DNA of 64,000 nt from Glandiceps talaboti (lineage: Eukaryota > Hemichordata > Enteropneusta > Spengelidae), in contig NC_135566.1 of NCBI RefSeq assembly GCF_964340395.1, positions 22,664,635-22,728,634 on the forward strand. The letters are read 5' to 3'. Shown here in pieces: positions 24,850 through 37,700 of this stretch (the first letter of the stretch is position 1; every line of letters starts with the position of its first letter). Position numbers and translations under genes: made by a program. The notes beneath the pieces are model-generated. The model was not told the DNA's origin. It made no database searches and saw only the letters and a list, made by a program, of their open reading frames with translations.

Positions 24850-27800
24850 GCCTGTACCAGTACTGAACCTAGTTCAGCTGTGCTAAAAACAACCAACTTA
24901 TATGCCAAATGTCATAATTCATTGCATAAACCACAATTAGACATATATACCAAATAAAACTTTGTGAAGATGTTTACCTTGATTATACCAATTTGTCCAA
25001 AGTGTTCAGCCAGCTGAAGCTCACCAACTGAAGGGTCTAATCCACTAACAAAGATGGTGTCTTCCTGTTGTTCCATAGCAACGTCTAAAAAAGTTCATAA
25101 AAATGGAGAAAGATCCTTGTCAGCATTTATACATACCAAACATAAAAAATAGCACCAATGGCATTGTAGCACAACTGTACAGTTTCATTTGGCTGTTACT
25201 ATGGGCATGGTCTTGTTGCTGGGTATAATTGCATACTTTTTGAATGTTTATTTAATCACTGTAATCGTGAAATACACCACTGTTTGGCTGTTGCTATGGG
25301 CGTGGTCATGGTTGCTAGGGATATTTGTATACATTTGTTGAATGTTTACTCACTTGCCTACTAGATGATGTTATTTGATCAAAATATACTGCCATTTGGT
25401 TGTTGCTAAGGGCGTGGTCATGGTTGCTGGGGCAATTGTGTCAAATTGTTTTGAAGAAAATCTGCAGAGTAACACAACACTTCTAGAAACATCTCATTAA
25501 GTTTCAGTCTCATCGACCAAGTATTTTTTGAGATAGAAATGTTTGACCAAAATTCACATTTTTATACCTAATTTGCATATTACTGATGAGATCATTATAT
25601 GCTTAATATTTCTTCTTCAATACACCCACAGAAGCATCCCTGTTAACTTTCAGCCAAATCTGCTGGGCAGTTTTGGAATAATAGGTTTTTGACCAAAAAG
25701 ACACATTTTTAGCCCTAATTTGCAAATTACCAAGGGAATCATGTCATGAACAACTTTTATTTACTCACCCCTAAGAATATTCACACCAAAGTTCATACCA
25801 ATCTGCCCAGTAGTTTTGGAGTTTAAGTTTTTTGACCCAAAATCACATTTTTGACCAAAAACCCACATCTCTGATGCAATCATTTTCATTTGAACAATTT
25901 CCCAACTAGACACCAGAAGTAACATGACCATCAAAGACAAATATCAAAGCAATCGGTCCAGCAGTTTTTGACTTTAACCCTTTCACCACCAATTCCCGCT
26001 ATTGCGGGAACGCTCTAGGGTGCCCACCAATTTCCGCTATTGCAGGAACGCCAAAGTTCATTCACCTACCTCGCCGTTATGCCATTTAACGGCAGCTATT
26101 GCTGCAAAAATTGCTGCCATAACTAGTTCCACACATGCGTATTAGCCTTGTTTATCTACACAGCCTTGTTTATCTACAATTTTTTGTGCATTTTTCGCGC
26201 ACGAAATCGAATTTCAACATGGCGGAAGTAATTAACAGCTCTCATAACATGGCCTACGATATAAATTATATCACTATCTTTGGATATTTCGACAGAATTT
26301 GACTTGAAATACATCGTTGAATACAAGTATTTAGGTATGGGAACACGTTGTACTTGTATGTAAGCATCAAATTCCCGCTAAGGCCGTGTGAGCTGCCGAC
26401 GGCAGTTTACGGTTGAATTTTTGAATGTCGTTCAAATTTACGCAATCTTGTGACCGTGCCGACGTCCATGCTAACGTTCTGGGGGTAATTTTGGGCAATA
26501 TTGTGGATTATTTTGGTTTTATTTCTTTTTGTTACAGCTCAATAATGACTTGTATTTGTATTAGCTCAGTGTGTAGAGGTCAGTGGAGAGAAACTTACTT
26601 GTGATATGGGCAATTTTCCGATCGGATTTTTTATCCGAGCTTTTCAATGTAAAATTCAAATTTCAACATCGCCGAAGCAAAATCTGTCTCCCCTAATATC
26701 ATTTGCAATGTATATAAAGGTGCTGTTCGTAGAAATTTCCACTCAATTTTGACTATGAATACGATGTTTTGTACAAGGAGATTGCTGCGTGAACTTGATG
26801 CAGTATATGGAAGGATCAGATTATCGCAACGTAACTTCAAAGTCCCAACTGCATATTTGCTTTCGTGGGTAAGCATGTCGACGAAAAGCGTCATGTTGGC
26901 ATCCCGATTCAGACTCGTAAACTATCAATTTGGGGGCATTTTTTACTGATTTTGAGGATAAATTTGGTGATAATTTTTGTTGTTCTGTCAAATAATGATA
27001 TATAATTACACAAACTGATTTTTCAGAAGGTATTGGGGGCGATGACTTCAGATAATTTTGTCCCTTTGACTGCCGGTGCGGGTTTGACTATTGCCTCGTA
27101 ATCGGATTAGTGAGCCGTTAATTATTTTCGTTCAAATTCATTACGACTAAAAATAACATTTTCTGACAAATTTTTGCCGGTTTTGACCATTTAACCAGTA
27201 TACAGAAGTTTTGTAGGAACATAAATGTTGGTATTTTGAATTTTGTTTGTAATATAAATATTTTGTCATTCATGATATGTCAATAAATGAACAACCTATG
27301 TTTGTTTTATTAATATTTTATTACATTAATCCATATTTCGGTTATGTGTGTGATATTTGAATGTATATATTTGGTACTATGATGTAGAAAATTTATTTTC
27401 CATTCAAATGATACCTTATTTGAAAAAAATAAGCAACTCTAAGTATTTTTATATCAGTTTGATTACACCACACTAACTCTCAACCGTCAAAAACGATTTA
27501 ACGTCATACAAATTTAGTACGATTTCAAGGCTGCTTTTACCTATAACACTGCGTACAGTCGGTCCGATTTATCAGCGGTACGCGGTTCAGCTTTCAAATT
27601 TGCTGCAAAATAGGTATTTGGGAACGAGGTGGGTATCCAGAGTGTGCGTATGCACATTTCATCAGTTGGCGTCGTCTCGAGACACGGAGGGTTCGTACAA
27701 TTTTCTGGTCCATATATGTTCTCCTCACACAATGGACATTTATAAATGCCCTTCGAACGACATTCAGAAACTAACAAACAAGATTTGGGAGTTAAATATA

Positions 27801-30800
27801 AAAACACAGCAGGGCAAATCCCGGGCCGATGTACAGGAAAGCGCAACGAAGTTGTGGCATGCCAAATACAAAAATGACCGACGGTCATTAGCCGAGTTCA
27901 TGTCCCAGGAGGTCGAGTCCAAACAATCTATTTTGAAATACGTTAAAAAATATTGTTTGAAAGTTAACGAAGTCACAGTGGGTACGTGATCAGAGCCGAT
28001 CGTTCAATCGTAGTGGCAACTTTTAAAGGACCTTCACATTAATTGATTTCAATAGACTATGTGGAGAGGACGTTGCCAAAATCCACCTACGCGAAGGTTC
28101 TAAGTTAGGCCATGTTGGGGTATAAGTTATAACGTGAAACTAATACGAATATAAATCCGGAAATTACCGATGAGATGTCATGTTTGATGTGACCTCTGAA
28201 CTTGGACTAAATTGTCGTAGATAGCATGGTATTGCGAATGTTTATTTCGACACTCGCAACAAGTTGATCGTTCGACTGATGTTGATTCAATCCTTCGTGA
28301 AAATCAAAAGTTCGATTGCCTGAATAATTATTCAGCAATAGTTTAGTAATTCCAAACAGATTTATAGATGTTTGTAGATGATAGTTGGAACATGCATGTG
28401 AAAGCCATGGCTGCCGCATCAACGTGTTCATCACTGTCGTGGTGTGATGTCACAGTCAATATCAACGGAAATGTGCGGATATATACGACTCGACAGAAAC
28501 AACTTGAAGGCTAAAAAGCATGAGAACTGGTAAATACAATTTCTAGTTGAAATTATGTTTTGCAGAGACAGTTAAATGTTTTACAGTTTGAATTGCAATG
28601 TTACTACATATAGTTCTTTACTCCAGTGAAAATGGTTACTTCATCCGATCTAATCTTTGGAATGGCCTTTAATGGGAAGTGGTATCCTGCTGTTTGCAAA
28701 ACATCTTGTCAAGTTTTATGAATCAAATCCATCTGTACAATCAATTTAGTCAAACTAGTTAACAAAGGCGATTCCTACACTTTCCCGACCGGCCCTGTAT
28801 TTTTCAGTTAAACAAAAATCATCCGATCAAAGTGTTGCTGATGAGCCTACACCCAGTCACGAAATGTCTCCCATTTCAAAAAAGAAAGAAAGTGAAACCT
28901 GACACACCAGTATTAGTAATCAATGTGACTTGGCGTGTAAATTCAGTGTTGTTGTGTTCTGTTGGTTTTCAATAAAAGTATTTTTCTGAGTTAAAATGGT
29001 TTTCTTTTTTTATTTATAATTCAGTATTATATTGGTACATTGTTTGAAAGTGGAAGTATACAGTATGTATGAGTCTGAAACGATTTTCAATTTTAGGTCA
29101 GTTAAGTTAGATGGGGGGTGGGGGGGTCTGGGACCTACCTTAACCCTTTCACCACCAATTCCCGCTATTGCGGGAACGCTCTAGGGCGCCCACCAATTCC
29201 CGCTATTGCGGGAACGCCAAAGTTCATTCACCTACCTCGCCGTTATGCCGTTTAACGGCAGCTATTGCTGCAAAAATTGCTGCCATAACTAGTTCCACAC
29301 ATGCGTATTAGCCTTGTTTATCTACACAGCCATTTTGAAAGCATGACAGTGAACGGTATCTCGAGTGCGATCCAAATGACGAGCGATCGTAATTTTTTGT
29401 GCGTTTTTCGCTCACGAAATCGAATTTCAACATGGCGGAAGTAATTAACGGCTCTCATAACATGGCCTACGATATAAATTATGTCACTATCTTTGGATAT
29501 TTCGACAGAATTTGACTTGAAATACATCGTTGAATACAAGTGTTTAGCTATGGGAACACATTGTACTTGTATGTAAGCATCAAATTCCCGCTAAGGCCGT
29601 GTGAGCTGCCGACGGCAGTTTACGGTTGAATTTTTGAATGTCGTTCAAATTTACGCAATCTTGTGACCGTGCCGACGCCCATGCTAACGTTCTGGGGGTA
29701 ATTTTGGGCTATATAGTGGATTATTTTGGTTTTATTTCTTTTTGTTACGGCTCAATAATGACTTGTATTTGTATTAGCTCAGTGTGTAGAGGTCAGTGGA
29801 GGGAAACTTACTCGTGATATGGGCGATTTTCCGATCGGATTTTTTACGCGAGTTTTTCAATGTAAAATTCAAATTTCAACATCGCTGAGGCAAAATCTGT
29901 CTCCCCTAACATCGTTTGCAATGTAAATAAAGGTGCTGTTCGTAGAAATTTCCACTCAATTTTGACTATGAATACGATGTTTTATACAAGGAGATGGCTG
30001 CGTGAACTCGATGCAGTATATGGAAGGATCAGATTATCGCAACGTAACTTCAAAGTCCCGACTGCAGATTTGCTTTTGTGGGTAAACATGTCGGCGAAAA
30101 GCGTCACGTTGGCGCCCCGATTCGGACTCGTAAACTACCAACTTGGGGGCATTTTTTACTGATTTTGAGGATAAATTTGGTGATAATTTTTTGTTGTTCT
30201 GTCAAATAATGATATATAATTACACAAACTGATTTTTCAGAAGGTATTGGGGCGACGACTTCAGATATTTTTGTCCCTTTGATTGCCGGTGTGGGGCTGA
30301 CTATTGCGTCGTAATCGGATTAGTGAGCCGTTAATTATTTTCGTTCAAATTTATTACGACTAAAAATAACATTTTCTGACAAATTTTCGCCGATTTTGAC
30401 CATTTAACCAGTATACAGAAGTTTTGTAGGAACATAAATGTTGGTAATTTGAATTTTGTTTGTAATATAAATATTTTGTTTATTTGTGATATGTCAATAA
30501 ATAAACAACCTATGCTTGTTTTGTTAATATTTCATTACATTAATCCATATTTCGGTTATGTGTGTGATATTTGAATTTATGTATTTGCTACTATGATGTA
30601 GAAAATTTATTTTCCATTCAAATGATACCTTACTTGTAAAAAATAAGCAACTCTAAGTATTTTTTATATCAGTTTGATTACACCACACTCACTCTCACAT
30701 TATGTTAGTGAGGGGGCTGGTGGACAACACACAATCCCATGAGGCCATTGGTGGTGAAAGGGTTAAGCAATTATGTTAGATATATCATATTGAACTTTTG

Positions 30801-31379
30801 ATGTTGCCCCTTATTTGACCAAAATATACTGCCATTTGATTGTTGCTGAGGGCGTGGTCATGGTTGCTAGGGCCAATTTTGTCAAAATGTTTTGAGGAAA
30901 ATCTGCAGAATAACACTTTCAGAAACATCTCACCAAGTTTTCAGACTCACTGACCATTTCCTTTTTGAGATATAAGTTTTTGACCAAAAATATACATTTT
31001 TACACCTAATTTGCATTTCACTTTTGAAATCATTGTATCCTTAATATTTCTTTGTCTATACATCCCTAGATGCATTCCCATTAAATTTCAGCTTAATCTC
31101 CTCAGTAGTTTTGGAATTAAAGATTTTTGACCATAAAGATTTGCATATTATTGATCAGATCATCATGTCATAAACAAATCTTACTTCACTTACCCCTACG
31201 AACGTTCCCACCAAATTTCAGGCCAATCTGCCCAGTCACTTGTTTTGGATTTTAAGTTTATTGACCAAAAATCACATCTTTTGACCCAAAACGCACATCT
31301 TTATGCGATCATTTTCATTTGAACAATTTCCAAACTAGACACCCAATGTAACATGACCACCAAACATGACTTTAAGTTG

Positions 31380-31425
<46 letters not shown>

Positions 31426-31724
31426 ATATTCTTGGGATGTTTACCGAAACCTAATCAGTACTTGTCACTACCCTACAGAACACATGCAATAAATTTCGTT
31501 TGAATTGAGCCAGTCATGTTTTAGGAAATGGTGATAAAGTCGCACCACTTTAGACAACATTTCCTGACAAGAAACTATTTTTTTCTTTTTGTGGCCAATC
31601 GAAAATATGCCTCAATATTCACGGGTTTTTTACCAAAACCAAATCAAGTCTTGCCATTGCCCTACGGAATACGTCTTCAAAATTTTGTTTGAATTAAGCA
31701 AGCCGTTATGGAGAAAACGATGAC

Positions 31725-31759
<35 letters not shown>

Positions 31760-34700
31760 CACAGACTTCCACCCATAAATATATCTCTTCCTTACGGAAG
31801 AAATTTTTTTGAATATTTATGACTATGGCCACCATTTTGCTGTTACCATGGGGCTGTGAAACGAAGTGATGTGTATATGCATTTGTACAAGGTTTGGTTT
31901 AACCCTTTCACCACCGATTCCCGCTACAGCGGGAACGCTCTAGGGCGCCCACCGATTCCCTCTACAGCGGGAACGCCAAAGGTCATTCAACTACTACGAC
32001 GTTGAAACTGTTTAACGGCAGCTATTGCTGCAAAACTAGCTGCCATAACTAGTTCCACACATGCGTATTAGCCTTGTTTATATAGTCTGCCATTTTGAAC
32101 ACGTTAGTGGATGGTTTTCTAGCACGATTGGAAAGACGAGCGATCGTAACTTTTGTGTGCGTTTTTCGCCAGAAAGATCGAATTTCAACAACGCAGAAGT
32201 AATTAATGGCTCACGTAGCATCTCCTACGATGTCATTTTGACAACTGTCCTGAGAAATTTCCACTGAATTTTAACTCAAAAACATTGTTGAATACATCAG
32301 GTCAGTTGTGGGAACGGTCTAGGCTTCAGAACTACCACGAGGGCCGAGTGATCTACCGGCGGGGAATTCACCGTTGCCGTAGTGAAAGTTGGCAAATTGC
32401 GTAACTTGTTGACCCGTAGCATTCGCCCATACTATGGCCTTGGGGCCAGTATTTAGCTCCAAAAGTAATTGTTTTGGTCATATTTCTTTGTGGTAATGTT
32501 CAATAATGAATAATACTCATACAAGTTCAATTTATACAGGTCAGTGGTACAATGTGGGCGGTAGATTTTCTGATCACATTTTTTTAATGCGTTTTTTAAC
32601 GGTAAAATTCAAATTTCAACATGGCCTCACCCAAAATTGTCTCCCCTAGCATCGTTTGCGATGTAAATAACGGCTCTGTTCATGAAAAATTCTGTTTAAT
32701 TTTGACTTTGATGGCATTTATGAATGAAAGGAGAGGCTGTGTGAACTCAATGTACTCAATGTGACGAAAACATTACCGCGGCGTGGGTTCAAATTACTGG
32801 CTGCATATTTCCGTTGGTCGGCAAATAAAGCCATTTTGCCCATCTGATTTTGGCGCCGATGCTACTGACTTACGGTCATTTTTTGCCGATTTCTGGCATA
32901 AATTGAGTAATAATTTTTTGTTGTTCTGCTCAATAATGAATTATATTTACAAAAACCAACTTTTCAAAAGGTATCAAGGTGACAACTTTAGATATTTTAA
33001 GACACTTTCATTGCCGGTGCGGCACCGTCTGTTGCGTCATAATCGAATTAGTGAGCCGTTAATTAATTTTGTTCAAATTTTTACGACTCAAAACGTCATT
33101 TTCTGCCAAATTTTCGCCAATTTTGACAATTTAACCAGTAAAGAGACGTTTTGTAGGAACATAAATGTTGGTATTTTGAATTTTATTTGTAATATAAATA
33201 TTTTGTTTATTTGTGATATGTCAATAAATAAACGACTCGTGTTTGTTTTATTCATATTTTATTACTTTAATTCATATTTCGGTTGTGTTTGTGGAATTTG
33301 AATGCATGTATTTGTAAGTGTGATGTAGAGAATTTATTTTCCAATGAAATGATAACTCATTTTTTAAAAATGAGCAACTCTAAGTATTTTTATATCAATT
33401 TGATTACATAACACTCACTCTCACCTGGTGGTCAGTGAGGGGGGTGGTGGAGAACAAACATTCCCAGGGGGCAATTGGTGGTGAAAAGGTTAAATCGGTC
33501 CATGCATATTAGAGATATACATACACACTTTGATAATAATATGGCTATTTGACCTTGAAGATGGTGGTCATGGTCAAAAGTGAATGTGCCATTAAAAAGC
33601 TCATGCTCAATAACATGGGTGAAGACACTTGAATGAGGCCTCTATTTGTTAAGCGTCAAGAGTTATTGGGCAGAGTGTGATTATTTATGACAAATATGGC
33701 CACCATTTCGCTGTTGTTGTAAGGGTTGTAAAACCAAGTGACGTGCATATGCCCCCCCCCCCCCACAACATGACATTTGTACCAGGTTTGGTTGAAATTG
33801 GCCCATGCATATTGGAGATTTAGGTTGACACAGAAGGACAGACGGAAGGATGGACGGACAGAACCCAACGTACATGTAGTAGCCCTCGTCGGGCTTCGCC
33901 CTTTGGGGTCTAAAAACCTGGGATACCTACCTTGCCTATATGGATATTAAATGATAAAAACCTGGGATACCTACCTTGCCTATATGAACCACTACTCATT
34001 CCACCACTACTGCCGCCGCTGCTGCCACCACCATAGCCACTACCTGAGAAAAGAACATAAATTACACTTATTTCAACATTTGAAGGGAATATTTTACAAT
34101 TCTTGAACACTACTTATCAACATATATATCAGCATATATGTCCACATTTAGTTTAAAAAAATGCAAGATTCACCAGGGGAGAAGATAAACATCTTAAAGT
34201 GTAGTATCTATTCATTTACTATATTAACAAGGTAACCATCAACGTTGAAAGCAATTTACATGTACTATGCTGCCATGCATTGTGAACTTGACTGTGCAAC
34301 AATGATGCACAGGAATAGCATTAAAAGCTACATACAGACTAGGAAATTCCCAGTGTGATGTGCAATTTAACAGACTGACACATATAACAATAGAAGTCCT
34401 GCTGTTGCTTGTCAGTCCGTCTTACCCTCAAACCCAGATTAGCATTCACATACCCATCAAACTCGCCTGACAATCATACCCTCAAACCCAGATTATCATT
34501 CACATACCCACCCAACTATCATACCCTCAAACCCAGATTAGCATTCACATACCCATCAAACTCGCCTGACAATCATACCCTCAAACCCAGATTATCATTC
34601 ACATACCCACCCAACAATCATACCCTCAAACCCAGATTATCATTCACATGCCCATAAAACTCACCTGACAATCATACCCTCAAACCCAGATTATCATTCA

Positions 34701-37700
34701 CATACCCACCCAACTATCATACCCTCAAACCCAGATTATCATTCACATACCCATCCAACTCACCTGACAATCATACCCTCAAACCCAGATTATCATTCAC
34801 ATACCCATCCAACTCACCTGACAATCATACCCTCAAACCCAGATTATCATTCACATGCCCATCAAACTCACCTGACAATCATACCCTCAAACCCAGATTA
34901 TCATTCACATACCCACCCAACTCACCTGACAATCATACCCTCAAACCCAGATTATCATTCACATACCCTCAAACCCAGATTATCGTTCACATGCCCATCC
35001 AACTCACCTGACAATCATACCCTCAAACCCAGATTATCATTCACATGCCCATAAAACTCACCTGACAATCATACCCTCAAACCCAGATTATCATTCACAT
35101 ATCCACCCAACTCACCTGACAAACATATATTGATAATGAATGGCTAACAGAATTACATCAGCATCCTTTTTTCCACTCACTATCTGCATTGCAATAAATA
35201 CATTGTTTTTCATGTTTCCTTATCCCCCAAAATGCCCTATACAGACTGACCAAGCCATTTCACACATTGAGGTTGAAGGTAGAGGCATTCTCTACTTCTT
35301 TTGGCATCTTTTGTTTTTTTATGCTATGAAATAATATACCCACTCTATGTTATTTGTTTACTATACCAGGGATTTACATGAAATACCATTGTTCAATACA
35401 GTGCTGCTCATGAGGGAAGTCATAGTTGGGACATGTACATTGATATACATGACACATCATTACACCATTGTCATAATACCAATAAATTCCATCTCAAAAT
35501 ACTAAAGTTATGTATAAATTACACTTGATTTACTTAGAACAATGAAAAGCATAAAGCACATATAAAACTTTGTCCCATTAATCTGTCTCACTGGACAATG
35601 AACAACTGAATTCAATATCTTAGGGATCTTCTTTGTAGTTAGCAACATCTGAACTTCTGCTGCAAGCTATTTTGACACTCCAAGAATTCTAAACATTTAG
35701 AGAGAAAGGGAGAACTCAAAAGAAACAAAACATTTTTTTTTTAAATCTCTATTTAACCATACCACGTTTATACAAATCTTCTCTTCTGGTCTTATCTGTG
35801 TTCGAAGACACAGCTCAATACAACAAATAACATTGTGCTGTTAAATGCTGTCTGAAATTATGGTACTACAATCGTATCAGAAAGGTTACTCTCTTAAAAT
35901 ATTAGTGTAGACAATTTGAATGGGGACCCTTTATTAATAAAACCTTGTAAGTTATTGAGCAATTTGCTATTTGACCTTGAAGACAGAGGTCAAGGTGTAA
36001 AAAATATCTTACTTTGATAAGATGGGGTAGACACTTGGATGGCATGTGTATTCAACGTCTCGAGTTACGGTAGAAAGACAATGTTCAGCTATTTGACCTT
36101 GAAAATGTCAAGGTCAAGGTCTCTCATTAGCAAGCTTACTATTGATAATGTGGGGGTAGGCAAATTGGATGGATTCTCTTCAATTTCTCAAGTTATGGTT
36201 GAAAGACAAATTTTGCTTATTTGACCTCAAAAATGTCAAAATGTAATTCGCTTATTGTTGATAATGTAGGGGCATGCACTAGAATGGTCTGTATGTAATA
36301 ACTTATTGGTGGTAATGTAGGGGTATGCACTAGAATGGTCTGTATGTAATAACTTATTGTTACTGATGTAGGGGTATGCACTAGAATGGTCTGTATGTAA
36401 TAACTTATTGGTGATAATGTAGGGGTATGCACTAGAATGGTGTCTGTATGTAATAACTTATTGGTGATAATGTAGGGGTATGCACTAGAATGGTGTCTGT
36501 ATGTAATAACTTATTGGTGATAATGTAGGGGTATGCACTAGAATGGTGTCTGTATGTAATAACTTATTGTTACTGATGTAGGGGTATGCACTAGAATGGT
36601 GTCTTTATGTAATAACTTATTGGTGATAATGTAGGGGTATGCACTAGAATGGTGTCTTTATGTAATAACTTATTGGTGATAATGTAGGGGTATGCACTAG
36701 AATGGTGTCTGTATGTAATAACTTATTGGTGATAATGTAGGGGTATGCACTAGAATGGTGTCTTTATGTAATAACTTATTGGTGATAATGTAGGGGTATG
36801 CACTAGAATGGTGTCTGTATGTAATAACTTATTGGTGATAATGTAGGGGTATGCACTAGAATGGTGTCTGTATGTAATAACTTATTGGTGATAATGTAGG
36901 GGTATGCACTTGAATGGTGTCTTTATGTAATAACTTATTGTTACTGATGTAGGGGTATGCACTAGAATGGTGTCTGTATGTAATAACTTATTGTTACTGA
37001 TGTAGGGGTATGCACTAGAATGGTGTCTTTATGTAATAACTTATTGGTGATAATGTAGGGGTATGCACTAGAATGGTGTCTGTATGAAATAACTTATTGG
37101 TGATAATGTAGGGGTATGCACTAGAATGGTGTCTGTATGTAATAACTTATTGTTACTGATGTAGGGGTATGCACTAGAATGGTGTCTTTATGTAATAACT
37201 TATTGGTGATAATGTAGGGGTATGCACTAGAATGGTGTCTGTATGAAATAACTTATTGTTGATAATGTAGGGGTATGCACTAGAATGGTGTCTGTATGTA
37301 ATAACTTATTGTTACTGATGTAGGGGTATGCACTAGAATGGTGTCTGTATGTAATAACTTATTGTTGATAATGTAGGGGTATGCACTAGAATGGTGTCTG
37401 TATGTAATAACTTATTGTTACTGATGTAGGGGTATGCACTAGAATGGTGTCTGTATGTAATAACTTATTGGTGATAATGTAGGGGTATGCACTAGAATGG
37501 TGTCTGTATGTAATAACTTATTGTTACTGATGTAGGGGTATGCACTAGAATGGGGTCTATATGTAATAACTTATTGGTGATAATGTAGGGGTATGCACTA
37601 GAATGGTGTCTGTATGTAATAACTTATTGTTGATAATGTAGGGGTATGCACTAGAATGGTGTCTGTATGTAATAACTTATTGTTACTGATGTAGGGGTAT

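Noticed and set aside
27541-27888. 115-codon minus-strand frame with a CPLC and further cysteines, like a zinc ribbon
   Set aside because: It overlaps the better supported plus-strand exon antisense. The cysteine spacing matches no domain I can name, and it lacks splice or poly(A) support.
26749-30162. 66-codon frames shared by two piggyBac-like copies (26749-26949 and 29962-30162)
   Set aside because: The copies differ mostly at amino-acid-changing positions and the frame is lost in copy 3, so this is repeat identity, not a conserved protein.
32783-33301. 172-codon plus-strand reading frame
   Set aside because: It lies inside piggyBac-like copy 3; the same region is closed by stops in copies 1 and 2, and it has no transposase motif.
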